Notes: generated by a model from the sequence alone, not told the origin. A stretch of DNA of 64,000 bases from JAKOWB01 sp038363005 (GCA_038363005.1 JBBQBI010000021.1:1-64000), one strand, 5' to 3'; shown: positions 1-9,514, counted from the first letter of the stretch. A program made the numbers and translations.

Positions 1-359
1 ATCTCCACCAGTCCCGCCTGGCGCCGCTGCTCTTCCAGCGGCGTCACCACCGCCGACGTCACCGGGCGCAGCGTCTCCACGTAGCCGCGCCCCTCCTGCG
101 GCAGTGACTGAACCGCCTTCTCGGCCTCGCGGCCCAGCGCCTGGGCAGCGTCCCCCGGTGCCGGCCCACCTGCCACCTGCTGGTGAATGCTATCCAGCAG
201 CTTGGTGCCGGCGTTCAGCGCCTGCACCGCCGTCTTGCGCCGGGCCTCGAACCCATGGCTCTCGGCGTCCGCGAAGGGTAACGGCACCAGCGGTGGGCGT
301 GACGCGCTCGCCCCCACGCGGCTGTGAAAGGCTCGATACTTCGACAGATCAATCGTCAT
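1..359 (-). CDS. Unidentified protein, N-terminal part (runs off the window)
   Basis: An open frame on the minus strand starts at an ATG at 359 and stays open to the window edge, giving 119 residues without a stop. A strong ribosome binding site (GGGGAG, complement of 366-371) lies 6 nt upstream. The protein begins MTIDLSKYRAFHSRVGASAS and continues with an Ala/Gln/Glu-rich, probably helical stretch. There is no signal peptide or membrane segment, and I do not recognise a family. A terminator-like hairpin sits just upstream in the same direction, an arrangement seen between phage structural genes, but that alone does not prove a phage origin. In many alphaproteobacteria ftsZ precedes lpxC; here this oppositely oriented gene occupies that side. 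Confidence 0.6.
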   Translation of the reverse strand, partial: MTIDLSKYRAFHSRVGASASRPPLVPLPFADAESHGFEARRKTAVQALNAGTKLLDSIHQQVAGGPAPGDAAQALGREAEKAVQSLPQEGRGYVETLRPVTSAVVTPLEEQRRQAGLVE

Positions 360-380
360 GTGAAACTCCCCGATGCAGGG

Positions 381-418
381 CAAAACAAAGGGCCCGCGCG
401 GCGGCTGCCGGCGGGCCC
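381..418 (-). terminator. Rho-independent terminator-like hairpin in the leader of the minus-strand gene
   Basis: Arms GGGCCCGC (390-397) and GCGGGCCC (411-418) are perfectly complementary. On the minus strand the hairpin is followed by a T-rich tract (complement of CAAAACAAA, 381-389). It lies about 20 nt before the ATG at 359, so it either ends a transcript from upstream or acts as a leader attenuator for that gene. No T-tract follows on the plus strand. Confidence 0.6.
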
Positions 419-824
419 TGAAAGCGGCCATGAAGAAAGCCGCGCGAGGCGAAGCTCGGCGGCCGGTTGGGCGCCCATCAGCGCGGGCGCAAATATCCAA
501 AGTAACTATTCTGTACTACAAAATCGTCCAATTTGTCTACCGGAATCGTCGCCCTTGTCTCTAACCTGCGGCATCGCAAGGGGAGCGTGCGCATTGGGCG
601 TGCCGATTTTCCCAGGCGAATCAAATGCTTGCGCCAGTAACACACGGTAACAAAGAGTGATTTGTGTGGCTGCCTCGTGGCTTCCTAAAGTCACCCTGCC
701 GTGGTCTTGCGACCAGGGTGGCTGAGATGGGGACTTCAGGGCCGGATCGGGTCGACAAGGGCGAGAGCGCCGCGAGAGCGCGCCGCCCCCAGGCCAGGGC
801 CGGTTGGACAGAACGGGGATAGTG
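419..824. other. Gene-free region upstream of lpxC
   Basis: About 400 bp with no convincing gene. The part around 485-560 is AT-richer than its surroundings and may hold promoters for both flanking genes. A small hairpin (TGGTC, loop TTGC, GACCA) lies near 701-714. I see no ftsZ remnant here. Confidence 0.4.
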
Positions 825-1742
825 ATGGCGGTAACTGGCGAGCGTCAACGCACGCTGAAAAATCCCATTCATTGCTCAGGCGTGGGTGTGCATAGCGGCC
901 GCAAGGTTCACATGACCTTGATGCCGGCCCCGGTCGGGCACGGGATCGTGTTCCGCCGCAGCGACATTGGCGAATCGGTGCCGGCGCTCTGGTGCCACGC
1001 TGTGGAAAGCCCGCTCTGCACCACGCTGGTGACCGAGAGCGGCGACAAGATCGCCACCATCGAACACCTGATGTCGGCCTTCGTTGGCCTGGGCATCGAT
1101 AACGCGCTGGTCGAACTGGACGCGCCGGAAGTGCCGATCATGGACGGCTCGGCCGCGCCCTTCGTGTTCCTGATCGAATGCGCCGGCACCGAGGAGCAGG
1201 AGGCGCCGCGCCGCTGGCTCGAGGTGCTGAAGCCGGTCGCCGTGGTCGACGGCCAGCGCAGCGCCCGCCTGCTGCCGGACGAGCGCAGCATGGCTTCCTT
1301 CGCCATCGACTTCCCCGACGCCATGATCCAGCGCCAGACCTGGGCTGGCGCGGTGACGCCGTCGGCCTACAAGCGCGACATCGCGCGGGCCCGCACCTTT
1401 GGCTTCCTGCCCGAGGTCGAGGCGCTGCGCGCCCGCGGCCTGGCCCGCGGCGGCTCGCTCGACAACGCCATCGTGATCGACGGGGCGCGCATCCTGAACG
1501 AGGGTGGCCTGCGCTACGCCGACGAGTTCGTGCGCCACAAGGTGCTGGACGCCATCGGTGATCTCTACCTCATGGGCGCGCCGATGATCGGCCGCTTCGA
1601 GGCCGAGCGCGCCGGTCACGCCCTGACGCTGCGGCTGCTGAACGCGCTATTCGCCGATGCCACGGCTTGGCGCTGGAGCGACCAGGTCGCCGTCGGCGCG
1701 GCGCCGCGCCTGCCCGAGCGCGCCGTGGCGCAGCGGGCCTGA
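825..1742 (+). CDS. lpxC: UDP-3-O-acyl-N-acetylglucosamine deacetylase LpxC
   Basis: Catalyses the committed zinc-dependent deacetylation step of lipid A synthesis in the cytoplasm. The 305-residue protein has the family's usual length. It carries the first zinc-site region TIEHLMSAFVGLGIDN, the PIMDGSAAPFV motif, and HKVLDAIGDL with the second His and the Asp ligand, followed by RAGHALT with the general-acid His. The ATG at 825 is chosen because GGGGA stands 5 nt upstream and the protein then begins directly with the LpxC fold. An in-frame TTG at 804 would add seven residues. bamD follows about 190 bp downstream on the same strand. Confidence 0.95.
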   Translation: MAVTGERQRTLKNPIHCSGVGVHSGRKVHMTLMPAPVGHGIVFRRSDIGESVPALWCHAVESPLCTTLVTESGDKIATIEHLMSAFVGLGIDNALVELDAPEVPIMDGSAAPFVFLIECAGTEEQEAPRRWLEVLKPVAVVDGQRSARLLPDERSMASFAIDFPDAMIQRQTWAGAVTPSAYKRDIARARTFGFLPEVEALRARGLARGGSLDNAIVIDGARILNEGGLRYADEFVRHKVLDAIGDLYLMGAPMIGRFEAERAGHALTLRLLNALFADATAWRWSDQVAVGAAPRLPERAVAQRA

Positions 1743-1934
1743 GGCCCCAAGCTTTTCCATATCGTCGGACTGCCGCCGCTGCTTCGGGAGCGGGGCGGGC
1801 CTGCGCCCCTGCCGGGTCCCGAGGCGGGCGTTATGCCCCAGCCGGCAAGTCTTGAGACCCCTTCGACGCCGCCCTATAGTCGCCGCCACGCTGGCCCGGG
1901 CGGACTCCGGTGTCGGCGACCACGTGGAGTGTCC

Positions 1935-2753
1935 ATGAACCAGTCCCTTGGTTTCCTACTGCGTCTTCTCGGCGTCTGCGCCGTGACCCTCACGCTGGCT
2001 GCCTGTGGCGGCGGCAGCGACGAGGTACCCTATTCCGAGCGCCCGGTGGACGATCTCTACCAGAGCGGCATGGGGGCCATGAAAGCCGGCGAGTACAAGG
2101 ACGCGGCGCGGCTGTTCGACGAGGTCGAGCGCCAGCACCCTTATTCCGACTGGGCGCCCAAGGCGCAGCTGATGGCCGCCTATGCCTACTACCTCGACAA
2201 CAAATACGACGACGCGATCAACGCGCTGGACCGCTTCATCGAGCTGCACCCCGGTTCCGAGGACGCGGCCTATGCCTACTACCTGAAATCGCTCTGCTAC
2301 TACGAGCAGATCTCTGACGTCGGTCGCGACCAGAAGATGACCAGCCTGGCGCTGGCCTCGCTGGACGAGGTGGTGCGCCGCTTCCCGGAAACCTCCTACG
2401 CCCGCGACGCGCAGTTGAAGAGCGACCTGGCGCTGGACCACCTGGCCGGCAAGGAGATGGAGGTCGGCCGCTACTACGAGGACCACGGCGAGTACCTGGC
2501 GGCGATCAACCGCTTCCGCGTCGTGGTGAAGGCCTTCCAGACCACCTCGCACGTGCCCGAGGCGCTGCACCGGCTGGTGGAGTGCTACCTGGCGCTGGGC
2601 GTCACCAAGGAGGCGCAGGCCACCGCGGCGGTGCTGGGCCACAATTTCCCGGGCAGCGACTGGTATGCCGACAGCTACTACCTGCTGACCGGCGTCGACC
2701 TCAGGCCGGAGCAGCAGGAAGACTCCTGGATCGCCGGCATCTGGCCCTTCTGA
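1935..2753 (+). CDS. bamD: Outer-membrane assembly lipoprotein BamD
   Basis: Lipoprotein of the BAM complex, which inserts beta-barrel proteins into the outer membrane. It has 272 residues. The N-terminal signal ends in a lipobox (LAAC, Cys at about residue 24). TPR-like helices follow: DDLYQSGMGAMKAGEYKDAA, the segment through YAYYLDNKYDDAINALDRFI, and later repeats, matching the five-TPR BamD fold. The ATG at 1935 is preferred over an upstream in-frame ATG because it places the lipoprotein signal at the very N-terminus. It is followed 16 nt later by recN, a gene order common in alphaproteobacteria. Confidence 0.93.
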   Translation: MNQSLGFLLRLLGVCAVTLTLAACGGGSDEVPYSERPVDDLYQSGMGAMKAGEYKDAARLFDEVERQHPYSDWAPKAQLMAAYAYYLDNKYDDAINALDRFIELHPGSEDAAYAYYLKSLCYYEQISDVGRDQKMTSLALASLDEVVRRFPETSYARDAQLKSDLALDHLAGKEMEVGRYYEDHGEYLAAINRFRVVVKAFQTTSHVPEALHRLVECYLALGVTKEAQATAAVLGHNFPGSDWYADSYYLLTGVDLRPEQQEDSWIAGIWPF

Positions 2754-2769
2754 CCGGCCCGGCCCGCCC

Positions 2770-4434
2770 ATGCTGGCGAGCCTGACCGTCCGCGACGTCG
2801 TGCTGATCGACCGGCTGGCGCTGGAATTGGCGCCGGGCCTGACGGTGCTGACCGGCGAGACCGGCGCCGGCAAGTCCATCCTGCTCGATGCCCTGGGGCT
2901 GGCGTTGGGCGCCCGGGCCGAGGCGCGCCTGGTGCGCCAGGGCGCCGAGCAAGCCAGCGTCGCTGCCGTCTTCGAGCTGCCTGACGCTCACCCCGCGCGC
3001 GAACTGCTGGCCGAGCAGGGCCTGGCGGACGAGGGCGCGTTGACCTTGCGCCGCACGCTCTCGCCGGACGGCAAGAGCCGCGCCTTCGTCAACGACCAGC
3101 CGGTCTCGGTCGGGTTGCTGCGCCAGCTGGGCGATTTGCTGGTCGAGGTGCAGGGGCAGTTCGAAAGTCGTGGCCTGCTCGATGCCGCGACGCATCGTGG
3201 GCTGCTCGATGCCTTCGGCGGGCTGCAGGCCGAGGCCGCCCGCCTGGCCAGCGGCTGGCAGGCCTGGCGCGCCGCCGAGGCGGCGGCCGAAGCCGCGGCC
3301 GAGGCGCTGGCCGCCGCGCGGCGCGACGAGGACTACCTGCGCCATGCGCTGGACGAGCTGGCGGCGCTGGACCCCAAGGTGGGCGAGGACGCCAGCCTGG
3401 CCGCCGAGCGCCAGCTGCTGCTGCACACCGGCAAGATCATCGAGGCATTGGGCGAGGCGCGCCAGGCGCTGGTCGGCCGCAGCGGCGTCGAGGGCGGCCT
3501 GGCCACCGCGCTGCGCGCGCTGGAGCGCGTGGCGGAGAAGGCTGGCGGCCGCCTGACGCCGCTGACCGAGGCGCTGGAGCGCGCGCTGGCCGAGACCGAC
3601 GAGGTTGGCCGGCAGATCGACGCGCTGTCGAACGACACCGAGCTGGACCCGCGCCGCCTGGAACGCATCGAGGAGCGCTACTTCGCGCTGAAGGACCTGG
3701 CGCGCAAGCACGGTTGCGAGGTCGAGGCCCTGCCGGCACTGCGCGAGAGCTTCGCCGAGCGCCTGGCGGCGCTGGACAACGGTGGCGAGGCGCTGGCGCT
3801 GCTGCGACGCCAGGCCGCCGACGCCGGCGCTGCTTGGCGCAAGGCGGCCGAGGCACTGGGCGCGCGGCGGCGCACCGCCGCCAAGAAACTCGACACCGCG
3901 ATCAACGCCGAGCTGCCGCCGCTGAAGCTGGAACGCGCGCGCTTCCAGACCGCGGTGGAGGCGCTGGCGGCCGAGGCCTGGGGGGCAGGCGGCGCTGAGC
4001 GTGTGGCCTTCCTGGTATCGACCAATCCCGGCGCCGCGCCAGGCCCGCTGGCGAAGATCGCCTCGGGCGGCGAACTGGCGCGCTTCCTGCTGGCGCTGAA
4101 GGTGGTGCTGGCGGCGCTCAGCCCGGTGTCGACCCTGGTGTTCGACGAGGTCGATGCCGGCATCGGCGGCGCCACGGCGGCGGCGGTGGGTGACCGCCTG
4201 GCGCGCCTGGCCGGCGAACGCCAGGTACTGGTGGTGACCCACAGCCCGCAGGTGGCGGCGCGCGGTGGCCAGCACTGGCAGGTCGCCAAGCGGGTCGGAC
4301 GCGACAGCGCCTTGACCGACGTCGCGCTGCTCGATGCCACGGCGCGGCGCGAGGAGATCGCCCGCATGCTGGCTGGCGAGCAGGTGACCGACGAGGCGCG
4401 CCTGGCCGCTGCCAAGCTGCTGGAGACGGCCTGA
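2770..4434 (+). CDS. recN: DNA repair protein RecN
   Basis: SMC-like ATPase acting early in double-strand break repair. The 554-residue length is normal for RecN. Walker A GETGAGKS lies near residue 32. A long Ala/Glu/Arg-rich central region is the coiled coil. The C-terminal half has the signature KIASGGELARF and Walker B TLVFDEVDAGIGG. The stop codon overlaps the ligA start (TGATG), so the two genes are probably translationally coupled. Confidence 0.95.
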   Translation: MLASLTVRDVVLIDRLALELAPGLTVLTGETGAGKSILLDALGLALGARAEARLVRQGAEQASVAAVFELPDAHPARELLAEQGLADEGALTLRRTLSPDGKSRAFVNDQPVSVGLLRQLGDLLVEVQGQFESRGLLDAATHRGLLDAFGGLQAEAARLASGWQAWRAAEAAAEAAAEALAAARRDEDYLRHALDELAALDPKVGEDASLAAERQLLLHTGKIIEALGEARQALVGRSGVEGGLATALRALERVAEKAGGRLTPLTEALERALAETDEVGRQIDALSNDTELDPRRLERIEERYFALKDLARKHGCEVEALPALRESFAERLAALDNGGEALALLRRQAADAGAAWRKAAEALGARRRTAAKKLDTAINAELPPLKLERARFQTAVEALAAEAWGAGGAERVAFLVSTNPGAAPGPLAKIASGGELARFLLALKVVLAALSPVSTLVFDEVDAGIGGATAAAVGDRLARLAGERQVLVVTHSPQVAARGGQHWQVAKRVGRDSALTDVALLDATARREEIARMLAGEQVTDEARLAAAKLLETA

Positions 4435-6587
4435 TGGCCAAGGCCGCGAAGCCCAAGCCCGACAAGACGCAACTGCCGCCGGAAGAGCTGACGACGCGCG
4501 AGGCCAAGGCCGAGCTGGCGCGCCTGACGACAGAGATCGCCGAGCACGACAAGCGCTATCACCAGCAGGACGCGCCGACGATTTCCGATGCCGACTACGA
4601 CGCGCTGAAGCGCCGCCTGCTGGCGATCGAGGCACGCTTTCCGGCACTGCGCAGCCTCGACTCGCCCTCGCTCAAGGTCGGCGCGCCGGTCGCCGCCGGC
4701 TTCGGCAAGGTGCGCCACGTCGTGCCCATGCTGTCGCTGGGCAATGCCTTCAGCGACGAGGAGGTGGCGGATTTCTTCGCCCAGATGAAGCGCGGCGTCG
4801 GCGAGGCGCCGGGCATCGACAGCGTGATGGCGGAGCCCAAGATCGACGGCCTTTCCATCGCGCTGCGCTACGAGGATGGCCGCTTCGTGCAGGGCGCCAC
4901 GCGGGGCGACGGCAGCGAGGGCGAGGACGTCACCGCCAACCTGCGCACGCTGCAGGATCTTCCCGTCACCCTGAAGGGCAAGCCGCCGGCGCTGCTGGAG
5001 GTGCGCGGCGAGGTCTACATGCGGCGCGACGATTTCCGCGCGCTCAACGAGCGCCAGGCGGCGGCCGGCGCCAAGCTCTTTGCCAATCCGCGCAATGCCG
5101 CCGCCGGCTCGCTGCGCCAGCTCGACACCAGCATCACCGCTGCCCGCCCGCTGCGCTTCTTGGCCTATGCCTGGGGCGAGGTCAGCCAGCGCCCCTGGAG
5201 CAGCCAGTCAGAGTTCCTGAAGCAGCTCGAGACCTGGGGCCTGCCTGTCAACCACGACAGCCGGCTCTGCCATGGCCTGGAGGAGACGCTGGCCTTCTAT
5301 CGCGCGCTCCAGCAGCGCCGCGCCGAGCTGCCCTATGACATCGACGGCGTGGTCTACAAGCTGGATCGCGTGGCGCTGCAGGAGGAGCTGGGCTTCCGCA
5401 CCCGCGAGCCGCGCTGGGCCATCGCCCACAAGTTCCCGGCCGAGCGCGCGGTGACGCGCCTCATGGCCATCTCGATCCAGGTCGGCCGCACCGGCGCGCT
5501 GACCCCGGTGGCGGAGCTGGAGCCGGTGACGGTGGGCGGCGTGGTGGTCAGCCGCGCCACCTTGCACAACGCCGACGAAATCGCCCGCAAGGACGTGCGC
5601 GAAGGCGACCTGGTGGAGATCCAGCGCGCCGGCGACGTGATCCCCCAGGTGCTGGGCGTGCCCGATGGCCAGCACGCGCTGGGCAGCGAGCCTTACGTCT
5701 TCCCCACCATCTGCCCCTGTCCGCTGAAGACCCCGGTGCTGCGCGAGGAGGGCGGCGTCATCGCCCGCTGCTCGGGTGAGCTGGCCTGCCCCTTCCAGCA
5801 GGTCGAGAAGCTGCGCCACTTCACCAGCCGCCTGGCCTTCGACATCGAGGGCCTGGGCGAGGAGCGCCTGCAGCTCTTCTTCGACCAGGGGCTGATCCGC
5901 ACGCCGGCCGATATCTTCACCCTGCAGGCGCGCGATGCCGGCAGCCTGACGCCGCTGCGCGCCTGGGAAGGCTGGGGCGAGAAGTCGGCGCAGAAGCTGT
6001 TCGAGGCCATCGAGGCGCGGCGCAGCATCACGCTCCAGCGCTTCATCTACGCGCTGGGCATCCGCCAGATCGGCGAGGCCACGGCCAAGCTGCTGGCCCG
6101 CCACTATCTCTCCCTCGGGCGCTGGCAGGCGGCGATGCTGCAGGCGGCGGAGGAGCGCGCCGCGCAACCGGATGCGAAGAAGCCGGAGGAGGTGGGCCCG
6201 GCTTATGCCACGCTCTGCTCGATAGAGCAGATCGGCACCTCGGTCGCCGACGACCTCGGCTGGTTCTTCAGCGAGTCGCACAACCTAGAGGTGCTGCGCC
6301 ACCTGGAGGAGGCCGTACGGGTCGAGGACGCCGCGCCGGCCGCCGCGCAGGACAGCCCGGTCGCCGGCAAGACCGTGGTTTTCACCGGCACGCTGGCGAA
6401 GCTGACCCGTGAGCAGGCCAAGTCTGGCGCCGAGGCCGCTGGCGCCAAGGTCGCCGGCTCGGTCTCCAAGAAGACCGACTATCTGGTGGTCGGCGCCGAC
6501 GCCGGCTCCAAGGCGGACAAAGCCAGGGAGCTGGGCGTCGCCATGCTCAGCGAGGACGAGTGGCTGGCGCTGATCGGGCAGGGGTAG
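4434..6587 (+). CDS. ligA: NAD-dependent DNA ligase LigA
   Basis: Seals nicks in replication and repair using NAD+. It has 717 residues. Domains in order are: the NAD-binding Ia region; the adenylation domain with the catalytic Lys in EPKIDGLSIA (about residue 133); an OB fold with VGRTGALTPVAELEPV; a four-Cys zinc finger (CPCP, then ARCSGELACPF, about residues 425-450); helix-hairpin-helix repeats; and a C-terminal BRCT domain starting near VAGKTVVFTG. All expected parts are present. The ATG overlaps the recN stop. Confidence 0.96.
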   Translation: MAKAAKPKPDKTQLPPEELTTREAKAELARLTTEIAEHDKRYHQQDAPTISDADYDALKRRLLAIEARFPALRSLDSPSLKVGAPVAAGFGKVRHVVPMLSLGNAFSDEEVADFFAQMKRGVGEAPGIDSVMAEPKIDGLSIALRYEDGRFVQGATRGDGSEGEDVTANLRTLQDLPVTLKGKPPALLEVRGEVYMRRDDFRALNERQAAAGAKLFANPRNAAAGSLRQLDTSITAARPLRFLAYAWGEVSQRPWSSQSEFLKQLETWGLPVNHDSRLCHGLEETLAFYRALQQRRAELPYDIDGVVYKLDRVALQEELGFRTREPRWAIAHKFPAERAVTRLMAISIQVGRTGALTPVAELEPVTVGGVVVSRATLHNADEIARKDVREGDLVEIQRAGDVIPQVLGVPDGQHALGSEPYVFPTICPCPLKTPVLREEGGVIARCSGELACPFQQVEKLRHFTSRLAFDIEGLGEERLQLFFDQGLIRTPADIFTLQARDAGSLTPLRAWEGWGEKSAQKLFEAIEARRSITLQRFIYALGIRQIGEATAKLLARHYLSLGRWQAAMLQAAEERAAQPDAKKPEEVGPAYATLCSIEQIGTSVADDLGWFFSESHNLEVLRHLEEAVRVEDAAPAAAQDSPVAGKTVVFTGTLAKLTREQAKSGAEAAGAKVAGSVSKKTDYLVVGADAGSKADKARELGVAMLSEDEWLALIGQG

Positions 6588-6662
6588 GGCGCGCGCCCTA
6601 TTGACGCTGCCAGTCGCGCGCCCCGACTATCGTTCAGCCTTCACCACTTCCGAGGTCCTGCC

Positions 6663-6971
6663 ATGCGCATCGCCGCCGCCCTGCTGGGCGCCCTGCTGCT
6701 GCTGCCCGCCGCGGCCCGCGCCGAGTCGTGGGACGTGGTCTGCCCGACCGAGTCACATGGCTATGTCGAGTTGCGTCCCAACGATGGCAACTGGGTGGCG
6801 ACACCGCAGTCCAGCGGCGTGGTCGGCCGCGCCGTCGAGAACATTGGCGGCCTGCCGGCGCTGGTCTGCATCTACCGCCTGTACGACGCCGACTACCGCG
6901 CCTGGCGGCGGCCGCCGCCCGAGGTGCCGAACTGCCACGTGGAGCCCTGGGGCTTCATCTGTACGAACTGA
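6663..6971 (+). CDS. Small secreted protein with four cysteines, unknown function
   Basis: 102 residues. The first 20 form a clear signal peptide ending AARAE. The mature part is short, Trp/Pro-rich, and has four Cys (VVCP, LVCIY, PNCHV, FICTN) that could form two disulfides in the periplasm. I do not recognise the family. It stands alone between ligA and the MmgE/PrpD gene, with 15 nt before the latter. Confidence 0.65.
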   Translation: MRIAAALLGALLLLPAAARAESWDVVCPTESHGYVELRPNDGNWVATPQSSGVVGRAVENIGGLPALVCIYRLYDADYRAWRRPPPEVPNCHVEPWGFICTN

Positions 6972-6986
6972 GGTCGGTGAGACTCG

Positions 6987-8372
6987 ATGCCTGACAAGTC
7001 CAATGCCGCCGCCACCGCCCAGTGGTTGCGCCTCGCTGCGTGGATGGCGGACCCGTCGTGGCAGCCCTCGGCCCTGGCGATCCGCCGGGCACAGGACGCG
7101 CTGATCGACACCCTGGCCTGCATGATCGCCGGCGTCGGCCAGCCGGCGCAGCTGGCCGTGCGGGGCGCGGCTGCGGCCTGGGGCGAGGGGCCGGCCAGCC
7201 TGGTCGGCGGCGGACGGGCCAGCGCGCCGGTGGCGGCGCTGGTCAACGGCACGGCGGCGCATGCGCTGGACTTCGACGACCACGACGCCCCGACCCTGGC
7301 GCATCCCAGCGCCGTGCTGGTGCCGGCGCTGCTGGCGGCGGGCGAGCTTGCCGAATCCAGTGCCGAGCGCCTGCTGCGCGGCTACATCGCCGGGCTGGAG
7401 GTGATGGATCGCCTGGGCGAGATCCTCAACCCCGGACACTACGAGATCGGCTGGCACTCGACCTCGACCCTGGGCAGTGTCGCCGCTGCCGGGGCGGTCG
7501 CCGTGCTGCGCGGGTTGGATGCGGCTGAGACTATGACCGCGCTGTCCATCGGCGCCACCACCGGCAGCGGCCTGAAGGCGCAGTTCGGCAGCGGCACTAA
7601 GCCCTTCCACGCCGGCTGGGCAGCGCACAACGGCGTGGTGGCGGCCGAGCTGGCGGCTCAGGGCCTGACGGCGGTGACCGACGCGCTGTCCGGTGCCTGG
7701 GGCTTCACCGGGATCTTCGGCGCCGACGGCGGGGCCAGCGGCGCGACGCTGCCGGCGTTGCCGCCGCCGCTGGCCATCGAGCAGCAGGGCCTCTGGGTCA
7801 AGGCCTACCCCTGCTGCTCCTACATGGGACGGCCGCTGGATGCGGTTCTCGCGCTGCGGGCGGCGGGGCGCGTGAGCGCGGACCGCGTGGCGCGTATCAC
7901 TGTCTCCATGTCACAGCGGCAGCGCGACGTGGTGCGCTATGCCCTGCCGGACAGCGCCGACGAGGCGCGCTTCTCCATCCCCTGGTGCCTAGCCGTGGCG
8001 ATCAGCGCCGGCGCCGTGGCGCCGAAGCATTTCGAGGACAGGGCACTGGCCGATCCGGCGCTGCGCGCACTGGCCGGCCGCATCGTGCTGCAGCCCTTCG
8101 CCCCGCCGCTGCCGCTGCCGGGCGTCTCGACCGAGGACTACGACCGCATCGAGATCGAGCTGGTTGACGGCGAGCGGCTGGAGGTCCTGGCACGGACTGT
8201 GCGCGGCAGCCCGGACAATCCGCTGAGCCGCGCAGACCTCTTCTACAAGCTGGCGGCCTGCGCCGAGGGGCAACTGGACGCGGCGCGGGTCGCCGCGCTG
8301 CGGACGCTGCTGGAGGGCTTCGCCGGTGACGCACCGCTGGGGCCGGTAATGGCGCTGCTACGGGTCGCCTGA
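6987..8372 (+). CDS. MmgE/PrpD family protein
   Basis: 461 residues. The family includes 2-methylcitrate dehydratase (PrpD), cis-aconitate decarboxylase and several uncharacterised hydro-lyases. Recognisable family stretches are DALIDTLACMIAGVG, the conserved NGTAAHALDFDDHD near residue 90, and KAYPCCSYMGRPLDAVLAL. No propionate genes (prpB, prpC) are nearby, so a methylcitrate role is not supported; the substrate is unknown. The ATG at 6987 follows a weak purine-rich site. Confidence 0.85.
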   Translation: MPDKSNAAATAQWLRLAAWMADPSWQPSALAIRRAQDALIDTLACMIAGVGQPAQLAVRGAAAAWGEGPASLVGGGRASAPVAALVNGTAAHALDFDDHDAPTLAHPSAVLVPALLAAGELAESSAERLLRGYIAGLEVMDRLGEILNPGHYEIGWHSTSTLGSVAAAGAVAVLRGLDAAETMTALSIGATTGSGLKAQFGSGTKPFHAGWAAHNGVVAAELAAQGLTAVTDALSGAWGFTGIFGADGGASGATLPALPPPLAIEQQGLWVKAYPCCSYMGRPLDAVLALRAAGRVSADRVARITVSMSQRQRDVVRYALPDSADEARFSIPWCLAVAISAGAVAPKHFEDRALADPALRALAGRIVLQPFAPPLPLPGVSTEDYDRIEIELVDGERLEVLARTVRGSPDNPLSRADLFYKLAACAEGQLDAARVAALRTLLEGFAGDAPLGPVMALLRVA

Positions 8373-8413
8373 TTTCACGTCGCTCAGGCAGCGTCGGCGA
8401 GATCCAATTCACT

Positions 8414-8531
8414 TGTCATCCCGGCCGCAGCGCAGCGGAGAGCCGGGACCCAGAGGACCGGGCGCGTTCCAGCGAGGCCAGTCCCCTGGGTCCCGGATCG
8501 GCGGCGCTACGCGCCTTGTCCGGGATGACAG
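8414..8531. repeat. Palindromic intergenic repeat
   Basis: The element begins TGTCATCCCGG (8414-8424) and ends with its inverted counterpart CCGGGATGACA (8520-8530). Inner inverted arms are GCCGGGACCCAG and CTGGGTCCCGG. The whole segment can fold into one long stem. It lies in the gap between convergent genes. Elements of this kind are dispersed in many alphaproteobacterial genomes. I see no second copy of this exact type in the window. Confidence 0.7.
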
Positions 8532-8577
8532 GCACAAGCGGAGTCTTGCTCATAGGTTCCCAGAAGAAGGCGTCTAG

Positions 8578-9357
8578 CTACTCCGCCTGCCGCTTGCGCA
8601 CCTCGTCCCAGGCGGCGTTGATCTTGGCCAGCTTCTCGGTGGCGACGGCGATGAACTCCGGCGGCAGGCCCTGCGCCATCAGGCGGTCAGGGTGATGCTC
8701 GCGCACCAGGGCCCGGTGGGCCGTCTTGATGTGCTCCAGGTCGGCGCCGGGCTCGACCCCCAAGATCGTGTAGGGGTCGTCGCTGGCCTCGCCCAGGTTG
8801 GCGGCGCGGATGCGCTTCCAGGTTGCCTGGTCGAAGCCGAAGTTGCGCGCCACGCCCTCCAGGTAGGCCAGCTCCACCTCCGCCACCTTGCCGTCGGCCC
8901 GTGCGATATGGAACAGGCCGTCCAGCAGCTCCTCCAGCACCGTCAGGTGGTGCTGGAACAGCTTGCCGAGCTGGCGGGCATAGGGCTCGTAGCCGCGCGC
9001 ATCGCGGCGTGCCAGGTCGAAGATGCGGCCGACGTTCTTCACCTCGCCCGGCGGCACCTGGAAGACCTCGCGGAAAGCGCGTATCTCGTCCGGCGTCACC
9101 CGGCCGTCGGCCTTGGCCATCTTGGCGCCCAGCACGATGACGCCGATGGTGAAGGCGATCTGCCGCGTCGCCTCGGGTCGCTCCTGCCCGAAAGGGGCGC
9201 CATCCGGCGCGGCGCCCTCCGGCGGCGGCTCGACCCGCTTCAGGTCGCCGGCCATGAAGTCGACCGCGTGCCCGGCGAGGCTGCCCAGCAGGGCACCGAT
9301 CGGCCCGCCCATGGCGAAGCCGGCGGCGCCGCCGACGATCTTGCCCCAGATGCTCAT
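8578..9357 (-). CDS. TerB-DnaJ protein (DjlA-like co-chaperone)
   Basis: 259 residues from the ATG at 9357. The N-terminus MSIWGKIVGGAAGFAMGG is Gly/Ala-rich and resembles the membrane or glycine-zipper start of DjlA-like proteins. The middle (about 70-180) is a TerB-like helical domain. The C-terminus is a J domain, DPYTILGVEPGADLEHIKTA, with the diagnostic HPD motif in REHHPDRL, which stimulates DnaK ATPase activity. The open frame extends upstream to 9849, but those residues are low-complexity and overlap the divergent promoter, so the ATG at 9357 is chosen. Confidence 0.85.
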   Translation of the reverse strand: MSIWGKIVGGAAGFAMGGPIGALLGSLAGHAVDFMAGDLKRVEPPPEGAAPDGAPFGQERPEATRQIAFTIGVIVLGAKMAKADGRVTPDEIRAFREVFQVPPGEVKNVGRIFDLARRDARGYEPYARQLGKLFQHHLTVLEELLDGLFHIARADGKVAEVELAYLEGVARNFGFDQATWKRIRAANLGEASDDPYTILGVEPGADLEHIKTAHRALVREHHPDRLMAQGLPPEFIAVATEKLAKINAAWDEVRKRQAE

Positions 9358-9514
9358 GCTTGCCTGTCCATGGCCCCGTTTCATGCCACGTGGCGCGGAT
9401 TCCGACCAGCCCATCCAGCCGGCGACGCGCTGCCGCAGCGCGGCGGTTGACAAGGCGGCCGGCGGCGGCCACCACAGGGGCCTCCCTCGCCTCCCGCAGC
9501 AAGGCCAACCGCCC

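Noticed and set aside
2701..4647. A 648-codon minus-strand frame opposite recN
   Set aside because: Gln/Arg/Leu-rich shadow of RecN coding sequence.
6987..8372. Calling the MmgE/PrpD gene 2-methylcitrate dehydratase (prpD)
   Set aside because: No prpB, prpC or propionyl-CoA genes are nearby, and the family has several other functions.
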